From: Dolomedes plantarius
Lineage: Eukaryota; Arthropoda; Arachnida; Araneae; Dolomedidae
Assembly (NCBI GenBank): GCA_907164885.2
Contig: OU015503.1
Span: 63,639,222 to 63,703,221, forward strand
Direction of reading: 5' to 3'
Length of the DNA stretch: 64,000 nt
Under the pieces are notes generated by a model that saw only the letters and a list, made by a program, of their open reading frames with translations, had not been told where the DNA came from and did no database searches. Shown piece after piece: positions 46,260-60,008 of this stretch. Each line of letters begins with the position of its first letter. The stretch's first letter is position 1. The position numbers were made by a program, and so were the translations under genes.

Positions 46260-46581
46260 TCAGGATTTACGTGCTTTTTTCGGTACGGGATACTCCCCTT
46301 CGTCAGGCATGTATAGATCGTCTATAGATCCGCTAGCATCGGCCCATTCATCAACTTCTTTCATTCGATCGTCATCATCAACAGGGCTGATGTCATTCTG
46401 ACATACCCCATTGCAATTATTGCAGGCCGTTGTGCAGTTGATGCCTGCTTTCCGGCATCCGCATCTTACTCCATTGTCAGTCTTACAGTTGCAAAACACC
46501 ATGTTTAAAACTGAATCGGGAGCTACTGCATCCATAGTTGTGATGGGCACAAGAATTTTCTCTTGACGCTTCCAGCCCCAC
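46260..46581 (-). pseudogene. C-terminal Cys-rich (CXC-like) segment of the element's protein
   Basis: After a frameshift near 46560-46580 the minus strand reads KILVPITTMDAVAPDSVLNM, then a cysteine cluster with spacing C-x-C-x7-C-x-C-x6-C-x3-C-x2-C-x3-C (FCNCKTDNGVRCGCRKAG...), an acidic stretch (SPVDDDDRMKEVDEW) and a basic end KKARKS before the stop at 46260. The pattern resembles CXC-type zinc or DNA-binding ends. The 46550 start seen in a naive ORF is a GTG inside the protein, so this is a continuation, not a separate gene. Confidence 0.7.
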
Positions 46582-47784
46582 TGCAGTTGGGCCTTTCTTT
46601 TTCAGGTGCTCCAAAGTCTTCCACATTTTAATTTCGATGGCTCGTATTTGAGTGTGTGCGTTTAAGGTTTCTTGCGATGGTGGTTCAGTAGCAAAATCTC
46701 GAAACAACTCACGGAGATTTTTACATTCCAAATCCGATATGTCCATGCCGTTAAAAATTATTTTTGCTAAAGCTGTTTGGGTCAATAAATGAGCTCGGAC
46801 TGCCCTAGCGTATGCATGGCCAGGCAACATTTTTTCTACTGACGTAGGTGCATAAATCAAAGTTAGTATTTCTTTCAACCCACTTCCAGCCATTATGTAC
46901 CCAATGCAGCCTAAGAATGACATTAAAAGATGGAATCCACCAAGCCTCACAATGCAATTTGATAATAATGGATTGGATGTTGCTGCGACTATCTCTCGAG
47001 CTTTAATATACAGTGGTTGGTCAAACGTGAGTATGCAAGACTTTTGGTGCATTTTAACACACTGCTGGGCAGCATATTTCAGCACAGTGAAAATGGTGTC
47101 ATACTTGTTTGGTAGTAAATTAACAAAAGGAAGGGGTATTACTTTGGTCTTTTCACAAGGCTGGTTTCTGGTTATACAATGGACAAATCCTTTCCATTCA
47201 GGTATCTGTGGAAGACCTAACCACTTAGCACACATCCAGGAGATATCAGATGGTTTAGGCAGTGGTAAATCTTCCGCTAAAGGATTTAAGACATTCAAAT
47301 CTTCGATAGTAATTGTTTGTAACCCAGGCCCTCGAAAATTTTCAAACGTTTCTAGAGGAATGATTCTTATTTTGCCTACGGTCGATGCGGATGTAAGTTC
47401 GGTTAATTTTTTTATCTTCGTCCCGGGTTCCACTGCTGACGCTGGAGTAAAATAAGCAATGCCCCCCATGCTATGAAACGTATTCAGGCCATCGATTGTC
47501 GACACATTGAAATCTGCATTGTCAAATACGAATTGGCAGAATGATCCCTCGCGCATTTGGGGTTGCGGATGATTTATGGCTGACATCTCAAGTGTTTGGG
47601 CTTCATAGTAAGAAGAATAAAATCCCAAATTCGAGAGCATTGTTATTAAATTCTTGGAACAGAACTTTTTGTACAAAAATAAATCAAGACCATTGAGCAG
47701 AGGAGACATAAATGATCGTGGCCTTAGCACTGATATAATGACGTGAGCTATTGAAGTTAATTCTTTTTCCGCCTTAGCAGTCAT
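46483..47784 (-). pseudogene. core segment of the element's protein, possible RNase H-fold nuclease
   Basis: A 433-codon open frame. Residue numbers here count from Met 47784: a helical start (SIAHVIISVLRPRSFMSPLL, 11-30), then FVFDNADFNVSTIDGLNTFH (85-104) with D88, D91, D98 and H104; GGIAYFTPAS; LTFDQPLYIKA with D255; VRLGGFHLLMSFLG (279-292); MAGSGLKEIL; and LPGHAYARAVRAHLL (320-334). The two conserved-looking Asp boxes lie about 160 residues apart. From memory, similar unnamed proteins occur widely in animal genomes; I cannot attach a validated function. A DDE-type catalytic role is inference from the Asp boxes and the TIR context. The last ~20 residues (from about 46560) are out of frame. 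Confidence 0.75.
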
Positions 47785-47841
47785 TTTTTTTAATAATCAA
47801 GTGCTCCAAAAAAGATTTTAGGCTTTCTGGAATTCCCTTGT

Positions 47842-48807
47842 TCACGTCTCTAAAAAATTATCACTTGGAGGGTAGCAATGAGTGTCATAAACTGGTGTCT
47901 GGATATCTTCTTTTATTATGGCTGCAGCAGTTTGTACTATTCGTAGACGCTCCTCACGATCATTTCGTATCCTTTTGTCGTACCAAGAGTCTGATAAGAC
48001 TTTCATTCCAGTATTACGTAAACATATGACAGTAACTTTTTTGGAGTTTGAAGCAAAAATAATGCCATCCCTGTATTTTTTTTTCAACTTATTTCTCAAA
48101 GTGATGTCGTCTGGAACTAGCCCTGTAATTTGAGATTTGAGTTCAGGTAGTGAGAATTGACAGTCGTCATTATTATCAAGGAAGAAGGATATTTCGTCTA
48201 CAGCTGCTGAGGCGTAATCCGACTCAGGCCGCCCTCTCTTTCTGATTGGTGCAGTGAGTAGAAAAAAAGTCATGAAGTAATCTTGGTGATAAACCGCATC
48301 AGCTGCAACTAAATCAGCAACGTTTATTATACGACACTGAAATTCCTCTCCCCACTGGTCATGTCTATTCTCTGCAGCTTCAAGAACTTTGTGTTTCATT
48401 TCGAGACTCCTAACTTCGTATATAGTTCTTCGTCTGTCAGTTGGGTTTTTCTTTTGTCTTGCTTTGAATTCTTCGTCTATCACTGCCGTACAAAAGAAAC
48501 ATTTTGTTCGAAAATCTAACTGAGATAAAAAAGATCGTAAACTTACTGCGCGCTCTTCACTTTGGGATGTTGACGCGATTTCTGCATTTCTTTTTAAATC
48601 AACTTTTATATTTCCTGGTCTGGTGTAATTTCTCCGACACAACGAATGAACCGAAACAGATTTTAAATGTTCCAACTGTTCATGCTTATTGTCTTTTCTT
48701 TGGACACTAGCACTCTTTAAAGAGTCGATCCCCTTTTCTCCTACATTCATGAAATCATCATTTGACATTAATTTTTTACTTATAAAACATAGTTCCGTAT
48801 CAGCCAT
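47842..48807 (-). pseudogene. N-terminal segment of the element's protein, Cys/His motif
   Basis: ATG at 48807 (a TGA lies just upstream in frame). MADTELCFIS, then VHSLCRRNYTRPG (H54, C57) and FRTKCFFCTAVIDEE (C103, C106) suggest a zinc-binding N-terminus with C7. Next LVAADAVYHQDYFMTFFLL (about 166-184) and a helical half (LRNKLKKKYRDGIIF, DDREERLRIV-like). The frame stops at a TGA (47842). A +1 frame immediately continues VNKGIPESLKSFLEHLIIKK to about 47785, where the core frame starts. Two small indels, or less likely a short intron, therefore separate the pieces. The full protein would be about 800 residues. Confidence 0.7.
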
Positions 48808-48887
48808 TGTTCACAGACGCACACAGAACGGTGACTAACTATTAACTGGCTAGGAAAATACTAGGGTAAGACCGATTTGGCTGCTAC

Positions 48888-49375
48888 GGTATGCACATGC
48901 ACATGTCTTCCAGCCATCGCGATGGGCACCCACGCATGCGCGTCCCTGGTGTAATAGTGCGCTCTTTCCAAAGTCAATTATCTTTGTTCGTGTTAGACTT
49001 AAAAAAATATAATATATGTTTTTTGTGCATTGTTTTTTGTAGAAGCTACCTCCATTATCAAGGCGCATTTTATAGTCAATATCTTCGTTCCTGTTAGGTT
49101 TACGACAAAAATGTATAAAATCGTTTTTGTACATAATTTAATGTTTTTTAATTTTTGAAATAAACTTTTTTTACTTAAAGTTAATATTTCCCTAGTTATT
49201 TGAAAAAATACAAAAACCTTCCCATTTAGTGTAAAACTAATTTGTCTAATTATGGTATGCACATGCGCGGGTATCTCCCCTCACCGCGATGGCGAACCGC
49301 GCTTGCGCGTCTCAGGTGTGATAGTGCGCTCTTTTCAAAGTCAATTATCTTTATTCCTGTTAGACATATAAAAAA
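48888..49375. promoter_or_regulatory. duplicated GC-rich module upstream of the gene
   Basis: GCGCGT(C/T)(C/T)C(T/A)GGTGT(A/G)ATAGTGCGCTCTTT followed by CAAAGTCAATTATCTTT occurs at about 48935-48990 and again, inside the right TIR, at about 49303-49352. Each is preceded by TATGCACATGC and a CGCGATGG box. A third copy lies inverted in the left TIR. The inner copy starts only ~80 bp upstream of the ATG at 48807, so promoter and/or transposase-binding roles are plausible; this is inference. Confidence 0.5.
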
Positions 49376-49639
49376 ATGTTATGAATGATTTTTGTTTATA
49401 ATTTAATGCTCTTTAATTTTTGTATTTAATTATTTTTTATAAAATCAATATTTTTAAAGATATTTCCAAAAAACCAAAAAAGTGTACACATTTTCCAAGA
49501 TGGCGGCGAAAGCTCAAGTCTGATCGGTGGGGACTTTTAGTATGTTCATTAGCATGCTTAAACAAACATCTCCACCAAATTTCAAAACCTTCATATTTTT
49601 TTTAGCCATTCGTCAAAATCGGGTCTATTTTGACTGGGG
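49043..49639. repeat. right terminal inverted repeat of the 45472-49639 element
   Basis: Inverse of 45472-46059, ending TCTATTTTGACTGGGG before TA. It has a 7-bp insertion relative to the left tip (AGACCCG on the minus strand). Confidence 0.9.
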
Positions 49640-49641
49640 TA

Positions 49642-49940
<299 letters not shown>

Positions 49941-50484
49941 TGTTAAGAATTAATTAGAAAATGAATAATAATTAAACAGTTTACAGGGGTGCTTCAGAAT
50001 AATCTAATTTCTGGCATTAAATATCACTTTTTTTTCGTATTGCGAGATGCACTGCGGGATGGGAATCACCTTTTTTAGAATCAAACTTAATTCACGAGGT
50101 TGGAAGAACCATGAAGAGAATCTAAATATAGTATCAAATTTAATCCCGCCCATTCCTCATCTTCGGCGCAGACGTCATGAGCATGCGCAATAGCATTGGT
50201 AGGTTTGAAACAAAGAGTTTTAACGCAGAGAGGGATTGATTTTCGATCGGGCTGGTCACGCATCGCGATACTCGAGATGATAGCTTGGCAGATAATTAAC
50301 ATGGATTGAATTGAGGTAGTTTAACATTTGGAAATAAATTCTTAGGTGTATTTTAATTGTAGTTCTTATCCACAGGCCTTTATTCACTGACTGCTATTTA
50401 GAATAATTATTTAGGGAAAAAGTTAAGATGGAGTAACGTGATATAAGACACCATGTCACAAGCCGGTAATTAATAAGCTTCGTG

Positions 50485-50486
<2 letters not shown>
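49941..50486. other. no gene seen
   Basis: A 71-codon minus ORF at 50087-50302 has no motif. Confidence 0.45.
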
Positions 50487-50581
<95 letters not shown>

Positions 50582-50608
50582 TATATATATATATGTATAT
50601 ATATATAT
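50487..50608. repeat. (TA)n microsatellite
   Basis: About 120 bp of TA interrupted by TG and AA. Confidence 0.95.
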
Positions 50609-52727
<2,119 letters not shown>

Positions 52728-52806
52728 GCAGCTTACGGTTGAGCAGCGTAGCGCCATAGTAAGATTGCCGTTGTTCATTGGTTTGATTTCTGGTTGTACT
52801 TTTGTA

Positions 52807-52809
<3 letters not shown>
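52728..52809. other. short unique segment
   Basis: GCAGCTTACGGTTGAGCAGC onward; no feature. Confidence 0.4.

Positions 52810-52846
<37 letters not shown>
52810..52846. repeat. (TA)n microsatellite
   Basis: About 36 bp of pure TA. Confidence 0.95.
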
Positions 52847-52847
<1 letters not shown>

Positions 52848-53030
52848 TCCTTAACTTCTATATTCCTTAGTACTCTACAATCTAATCATTTTCCTTTCAT
52901 TATTAACTATTCACTATGCAATTCCATTTTGCCCTATATTTTCCATATTCCAATGTATCTTATATTATTTATATTTTGTGCCGATTATTAAACATTAGCT
53001 GCTCCTTAACATCCATAGTACATATTACTC
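52847..53030. repeat. ~410-bp satellite fragment
   Basis: Carries ACTCTACAATCTAATC, TATTAACTATTCACTATG and GCTGCTCCTTAACATCCA in the satellite order, then stops at ATATTACTC where GC-richer DNA begins. Confidence 0.75.
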
Positions 53031-53265
53031 TGGGGCCCACCCCACGCTATTGTTAAAAAGTTATTTTCTATTATTGCGTCTATTAGTGAAATTACTAAGC
53101 CGGTATAAGGATATTGAATTTTTGGGCTTGTATTGTTTTAGAGTATTCTAAATTGCCTCCGACACCTTCACGTGGTGGGCCCTGGGGGACTAGATTTGGG
53201 TAGTTCGCTAACATCGGAAGAGCGTGGGTTTGTAGCGAGTTATAACAGAAGTTCGCAGCTGAACA
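53031..53265 (+). other. probable 5' UTR of the Gag-type element
   Basis: GC-richer leader with CGACACCTTCACGTGGTGGG at 53159. A related string, CAACACCTTCACACGTGGGG, occurs at about 55288, so two related leaders may be present. Confidence 0.4.
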
Positions 53266-54393
53266 ATGGGAGCGAAAAAGGTTGATATGGAGGATTTGAG
53301 AATCCTGACTGAGGACATGGTGAAACTTAAATTTAGGCAGATAACAGGAGTTATTAGCATGTCTAAGTTAACTGTTGATATTAAGCGTAATATTAATAAA
53401 GACTTGATGAATCTGGTGGACTCCATTAATGAACAACAAAAGTTGATTCATTATTATAAGGAATAATTAGATATTCTTAGAAATCAGGGAGATAAAAGCT
53501 TCGCTGAGGTGACGAAAATGAAAGATACTGGCAAGAAAAAGTTTATTAAGAAGGCGAAGGGGGAGGTTGTATACGAAGTTAAGATTATCCCGCATAGGGA
53601 GCAAGAGTCTGAAGTGAATAAGAAAGCTGTAACAGAAAAGATAAAGCCTGAGAAATTGAGGATTGGAGTTGAAAGATGTAGAAGTATAGGTAAAGGAGGC
53701 TTGTTAATAAGGACGAAAATAAAGGAAGATATTGATAAGATCATAAAGGAGTTTTGCAAAATTGAGGAACTTAAAACGGCTTATAAGATTCAAACTCCTA
53801 GCAAAGGAGATCCTAGGATAATTGTTTATGATGTGCAGGAGGAGTTAGCGAAGGATAAGGTGCAGGAATTGATCCTGCAACAGAATGAATAGTTCAAGCA
53901 TGTGGAGGTCATTTCGTCTTTGAAGTCAAAGAGGGCCTGGAACTGGAGTTTACGAATCAAGGGAGAAACCTATCAGAGAATGAAACAGCTAAAGAGAATA
54001 AAATTAGGATGGATGTGCTACAGTTGGAAGATGTATAATAAACCAACAATATGTTTCTATTGTTGGAGATTTGGACAACTTGGGAGAGACTGTCACAATT
54101 TGAAAATATGTAGGAAATGTGCAGAAAAAGAGCATGACCAAGAGCCATGCAAGAGAGGGCAGGTTTGCACTAATTGTGAAAATTATCAGAAAAGAACTTG
54201 TAAGAAAATTGACGTGTCACATTCACCAACGGATCGACAATGTGGTAGACTTATATTGGAAGAGGAGCGACTAATGGAGAGGACTGAATTCGAGTCGAAA
54301 GAGGATACGGCTTCGAGCGACACAGCTGATGGAGGTTTCTTTGGACTTCTGGAACAGCTAAGGACAAATCGGAGGTCTACATCAAAGGACTGA
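53266..54393 (+). pseudogene. Gag-like ORF1 of a non-LTR retrotransposon, two stops
   Basis: One frame of 376 codons from ATG (MGAKKVDMEDLRILTEDM) to TGA at 54391-54393, broken only by TAA (53464-53466) and TAG (53890-53892). N-terminal half: Lys/Glu-rich, probably helical. Middle: an RNA-binding-like region (RIGVERCRSIGKGGLLIRTK, then KIQTPSKGDPRIIVYDV). C-terminal: CFYCWRFGQLGRDC, a CCHC knuckle whose His is Gln; CRKCAEKEHDQEPC, an intact CX2CX4HX4C; and CTNCEN...SHSPTDRQC. This layout is that of ORF1 in R1/I/LOA-type elements. No endonuclease or RT follows within the next kilobase. Even base composition suggests recent loss. Confidence 0.8.
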
Positions 54394-55285
54394 TGTTAAG
54401 TTGATAATTGGAAACTTGCTCAAGTTGTGTCCCTGTTTAATTGTTATTTATTTTACTTGTTGTTATGCCGAAGACATTATGTCGAGCAGGTGTTTTTGAA
54501 ATGTTATTGTAATCTTGATATGTTTGTTCGGTTAAAATCCTTTGAGTGCCGTAATTTTATTATTATAATTTTTTTGAAAAAAAGATAAGAATGAGGTATA
54601 ACGGTCCTACAGATAAAAGAAATGTGATTAAAAAAAATTTACCATCCCCCCTTAGGTAGAGGGGGCCGTCCTCACAGTGCGAACGGCGCCCGTGTAGGGC
54701 ATTTGAGTTCGACCACTAACTTACCTTGTTTTACTCGAGCAAAGACCAAAAATAACTGATCTTATATATCGTTATAATAATAATTATTTTACTAAATAAT
54801 TTTCAAAAAACAGAAATTTGAATTTTATTTTAAAAATTTGAAAATTTAAGAAATTTTTCAAAATGTTAAAATAACTAAACTCAAAATATCAAAAATAAGA
54901 AATATAAAAAAATATAAAAATATATCAGAAAAATATAAAAATGTCAGAAAAATGTGAGAAATATCAGTAAAATATAAAAATTAAAGAAATAAAAAAAAAC
55001 CTGAACATATCATTTCATGTTGTCTTTCCATGGAACTTTAGGAAACATGTAATGCCTTTTTGCAGCATGCAGAGTCCCACAAAAAATCGAAGTTTTAAAT
55101 AAATTTTATACTAAATAAAATCAAAGCTTATTTTGTACAATTATAAAGATTTAAGTAAACTATATGAAATTAATTAAAAAAAGATATTTGCAACAGAATA
55201 TTTAACTAAAATAATTAGCAAATAGGAGAGACTGATCTGAAAACAGAGCAAAAGCAGAATGAGCTATTTTTAAATGGCGCTTTAG
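54394..55285. other. 3' of the Gag ORF; no gene
   Basis: Noncoding. A GC-rich block at 54645-54705 (GGGGGCCGTCCTCACAGTGC) resembles 56135-56155 (GGGCGGCGTTCTCAGTGTGC). The rest is A-rich low complexity. Confidence 0.45.
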
Positions 55286-56170
55286 CTATTTCCAACACCT
55301 TCACACGTGGGGATTTCCAGGAGCCCACCCAGAGCGGTCATGCTTATAGTAATTGTTTTAAATTCACTTGTGCTGAAGGTGACCGGTTGCCGTTTGGAAA
55401 CAATAAGACAGACATTTTGTCACCTCCTGATTAGTTCTGCCTGTGGAACCTCTGATGCTGCGTTTGCATTCATGCACCCTGCTCTGCTGTGCCTTGGGGA
55501 ATCCAGTGATTGATGTTCACTCCGTACTCTGTATATGCGTGGATCGCCTTCCCTCGCGGTCCGGATGCAGAGTATTAAAGAACACGGGGTCCGGGGGTCA
55601 AATGGTGACAATGGGGGCGGGGGACACTAGATCAAGAAACACGAGGGGCCTTGGGGGCTTACCGTGACTAATGTGACTAATGTTACCGTGACTAATGTGA
55701 TGACAGGAGTCGGGGTCTGCATGCAGAGAACTATACACCAATGCATATGCACCATGACAGAGGCCAAACTTAGCTCACAAAATGAATTCAATACACCATT
55801 GTCTAATACAGAAATGTTTGCAACTGTAGGTGATAGTGACCAGCACGTACCATTGAAACAGCTACAAAAGAAGTTGCTTATGGAAAGGACACCCGTAAAA
55901 GCATAAAGTCGGAAGGCGTAACTAGACCGTCCAGCCGAAAATCTAAGCGAAGTGAATACAAATGATAACGCCTTCCTTTTCCAAAAACACCCCCAACTTC
56001 AGAGGTTTATCGACTTTTTAATCCCCTTTACCCCCCAAGAAGCAAGACCAAATCGTCTAGAGGAGAAAACATAACGACAGCTGTGTTTATTTTTCCTTTG
56101 TGGGGTGAGCCTGTATTTCAATGTCGTAAAGGGGCGGCGTTCTCAGTGTGCGAACACCAATTAAAAGCGC
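55286..56170 (+). other. GC-richer segment related to the Gag element's ends; unknown
   Basis: Starts with CCAACACCTTCACACGTGGG and ends with the GGCGTTCTCAGTGTGCGAAC block, both echoing 53159 and 54670. In between, an ORF at 55664-55906 ends LLMERTPVKA and, after stops, the same frame continues with KHPQLQRFIDFLIPFTPQEA. That could be the beginning of another ORF1, but I do not recognise it. GTGACTAATGT is repeated at 55661-55700. Confidence 0.35.
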
Positions 56171-56610
56171 ATAAATGGAAAGGAATAAACAATTTTTTCT
56201 AAGAACTAATGACATGTCAGTATTCATTGAGGCTTGTTTATAAAATCTAGTGGAAAAAATTAAAACATTTTAGGTTTTTAATCCTTAAAATAATTGAAAA
56301 TAGAACCAAGTATGAAACAACATTAACTTGCATTCATTGTGTTCAAGTTAAATGAGCAATAAAGTGTCTGGTGCTGCCATTTATTATCAGTTTAAAGAAG
56401 TAAAAGTACTTTACAACCTTTAATTGAAAAAAAAATTTAAGATTTTTTAGATTAAAAAAATTCTAGAAAATGTGTTCGCACAGGGTTAACTGCACGGGTG
56501 GTGCTGTCCTTTGTATTACACTTTAAGTTAATAAAGTTCGGATGAGCAATATATTCCGCAGATTGGTGGCTGCGTGCTTAATTTGAGAATTACTTTTAAT
56601 TTGGATTGGC
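56171..56610. other. no gene seen
   Basis: AT-rich until about 56490. From there a more complex segment (GTTAACTGCACGGGTGGTGC) leads into the GC-rich block. Confidence 0.4.
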
Positions 56611-56800
56611 TCTAACTCTTGGCGGATGGTGTCATGTGGCGTTGATTGGAGATAGGAAGATCGAAGTTCCCGGTGTCACGGGCCGGGATCTGGGCCGGCG
56701 AACGGTCCTGTGGAGCCGAGGTCGAGCGGGTTGCGTCGTGGCGACCGGTATCTGGAGTTAACTTGTTGGCTGATACGAGGGGGGGGGGAAGTATTTGATT
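56611..56800. other. GC-rich block of unknown origin, possible LTR part
   Basis: Among the most GC-rich parts of the window (GGGCCGGGATCTGGGCCGGC), ending in a run of nine G. With 56490-56610 (TTAATAAAGTTCGG as a possible poly(A) signal) it may be an LTR remnant. No paired ends found. The 97-codon minus ORF lacks motifs. Confidence 0.25.
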
Positions 56801-56816
56801 CTTACATACTAGTAGG

Positions 56817-57045
56817 TAACCCGTCATTTTGACGTCATAATGGAAAAAGTATATGAAAGTTAAAAAATATCCCGAATTATCTAAAATATTGCATTTAATC
56901 GACACCTTGTAAAAGCAAACCCTTTCATTATTTTTTATTTATTTAGTTTATCATGCGATTGGAGTAGTAGACTGTCATCCAACCCGTCATTTTGACGTCA
57001 TAATACTAAAAATGACGTCATAATGGAAAAAGTATATGAAAGTTA
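56817..57045. repeat. duplicated block with TGACGTCA palindromes
   Basis: AACCCGTCATTTTGACGTCA, then TAATGGAAAAAGTATATGAA, at 56818 is repeated at 56979, with an additional ATGACGTCATAATGG inserted. Three or more TGACGTCA 8-mers fall within 200 bp. Confidence 0.75.
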
Positions 57046-57393
57046 AAAACTTTTTTTACAGTTCACTTCGCGATTCATTCACATTCAAGTTTATTTACTT
57101 TCAGAATTCATCGCAAAAGTAAACAGATTTTTAAAAAACTGTTAAATATACAGCTAAAAACATCCAATTTTTTTAGTTCTGAATGTTTTATAGAAAAATA
57201 GGCTGAACAAATGTGATTTGATGGAGAAGATATTTGTTTTTAAGTAAGAAAAAATTCTGATCCACATCTGAAATTGAAATTAAGCCTATTTGGCGGTTTG
57301 TTTACTGAGGGCTTCAATTGAAAGATGAGTACAGCCCGGAAGTGTCATACAGAGACAACGGCTATTATATATAGGATTATTACTCATTTTTAA
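57046..57393. other. no gene seen
   Basis: AT-rich; no repeat boundary recognised. Confidence 0.4.
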
Positions 57394-58079
57394 TCTATAT
57401 ATATAAAACAGTTCCGTAACTGACTCATTCATTCACTGACTGACATACAACGCGCAGACCAAACCGCTGGACCTAAAGGGCTGAAATTTTGCATGGCGAT
57501 TCTTCTAATAGTGTAGGGTTGCACTAAGAAAGATTTTTCAAAAATTCTTCTTAGATTTTTTTAAAATTAAATTTTTAAGCTGTTTTTTAAACTTTTTTTA
57601 CGTTTGCATTTAAAATAATACATTGAGGGTTATAAAATTTATATCACGAGAAAGAACATAAAAATTCCTTCAAAATGACATTTTTTTCGAATTTTTACCT
57701 CCATTTCCTGATTTTTGGTGAATTTTTAAATATTAATTTTTAGAATTTAATTTATGAAATGCTGATCACGTGATTTCTTTTTCAGGTACTTTCAATAAAT
57801 TTATCGTCACGTGCGTAACAACTAAATAGACAAAAAATATAATTTTTTCTCTTTCTAATGCAGCAGACGATTGGATATTATCCAAAAAAAAATGCATATC
57901 CCTTACGATTTTTTTATAAATATATATTTATAGATAGATATATATTTTACATCAATTGTATACATTGATCATCGCATGTATTATAAATATATATATTTAT
58001 TTTTTGGCATAAATTGCATACTTTGACCGTTGTATTTAATTTGAATGTACTCCGTAGCGAAGCGCGGGTTTTCAGCTAG
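57394..58079 (+). mobile_element. nonautonomous Helitron, 686 bp
   Basis: Follows A57393 with TCTATATATATAAAACAG and has the leader TCCGTAACTGACTCATTCAT plus CGCTGGACCTAAAGGGCTGA. It ends GTAGCGAAGCGCGGGTTTTC then AGCTAG before T58080. The tail is nearly the same as that of the composite insertion (42380-42439: TTGACCGTTGTAT and TACTCCGTAGCGAAGC), so both share a family 3' end. Noncoding. Confidence 0.85.
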
Positions 58080-58265
58080 TTTATTATAATTATTAATCAT
58101 ATGCCGTCTTTTAACTTCCCATTACCGATATTACTCAATAATATAAATATCTTGTATATTATTATCCATTTGCTGCTCCATTACTTCCTTATTTCTCTAT
58201 TAATCTTTAAATTTAGTGCCTATGATTAAACCATTGGTTGTTCATTAGCATTCTCACAGAAATTT
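58080..58265. repeat. ~410-bp satellite fragment, diverged
   Basis: GATATTACTCAATAATATAA and TTTGCTGCTCCATTACTTCC match the satellite monomer. Confidence 0.65.
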
Positions 58266-58880
58266 AGTGCCGCAGATTAAAATCTCAATAATTTAAGATC
58301 GTGCACAAGATTTCCAGTTCCCTTCAGTGATTTCATTCAATTTACAGATCAGAATGAACTGTTTCAGAGTAACGGTGATCCCCTGATAAATAATCTTATC
58401 CCTCCCGATGGATGAGTAATGAATGAAATCAAAATCGTGAATGATCGGCAAAGTAAATTTTAAATGCTTTGATTTCTAATACCACAGACTGCAATTACTC
58501 ATTCAGCAATATTTTAAAGATTTAATGATACAGTTTACGGAGCAATCTGTGATACCGAGCGAGTATAGTTCACATAACAGACGACAGATGGCAGTAGAGA
58601 CTGGTTTTCGCTAGCGAATTACGAGAACTATGTGCATCCGTTTTGAAATATGAAATGCTAATTAAGCGTATCTCTGCACGTGGCACGACTTTCCGGGAGT
58701 GTGGAGTTAATCCTCCTCTTTTTAGCTCACCATGGTAAGCTAGAATCGGTGAAACATCAATTTATATTAACATGCAATATTAATTAGCAATGAATTTATG
58801 CGTATGGGACTAAGTAAAGAAAACGTATAACAAACTGACATATCAGACTGCTGTACGTATTTAAATAAGAGAAAATACAA
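58266..58880. other. no gene seen
   Basis: GACGACAGATGGCAGTAGAG at about 58582 resembles CCGACAGATGGCAGCACCAC at 22112, suggesting an old dispersed repeat. Confidence 0.4.

Positions 58881-59952
<1,072 letters not shown>

Positions 59953-60003
<51 letters not shown>
59953..60003. repeat. (TA)n microsatellite
   Basis: About 50 bp of TA between the Helitron and the mariner relic. Confidence 0.95.

Positions 60004-60008
<5 letters not shown>

Larger units (their letters stand above)
45472..49639 (-). mobile_element. 4.2-kb DNA element with ~590-bp TIRs, superfamily not identified
   Basis: Outer ends (G/C)CCCAGTCAAAATAG on both sides start inverted repeats of 588 bp (45472-46059) and 597 bp (49043-49639). 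They are highly similar by eye, with one 7-bp gap near the tip. Beyond them the flanks are unrelated except for a TA on each side (45470-45471 and 49640-49641). Between the arms lies one minus-strand gene in three frame pieces (46260-48807). No Helitron, Tc1/mariner, hAT or piggyBac feature fits. The TA duplication is only 2 bp and could be chance. Confidence 0.8.

Noticed and set aside
46260..46550. Separate 96-codon gene starting at 46550
   Set aside because: The start codon would be GTG, and upstream codons in the same frame are coding-like; it is the C-terminal end of the neighbouring protein after a frameshift.
46895..47455. 186-codon plus-strand ORF
   Set aside because: Antisense shadow of the core protein of the 45472-49639 element.
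45472..49639. Assignment of the novel element to Polinton/Maverick because of its long TIRs
   Set aside because: At 4.2 kb it is far too short and has no polymerase B, integrase, ATPase or capsid-like gene.
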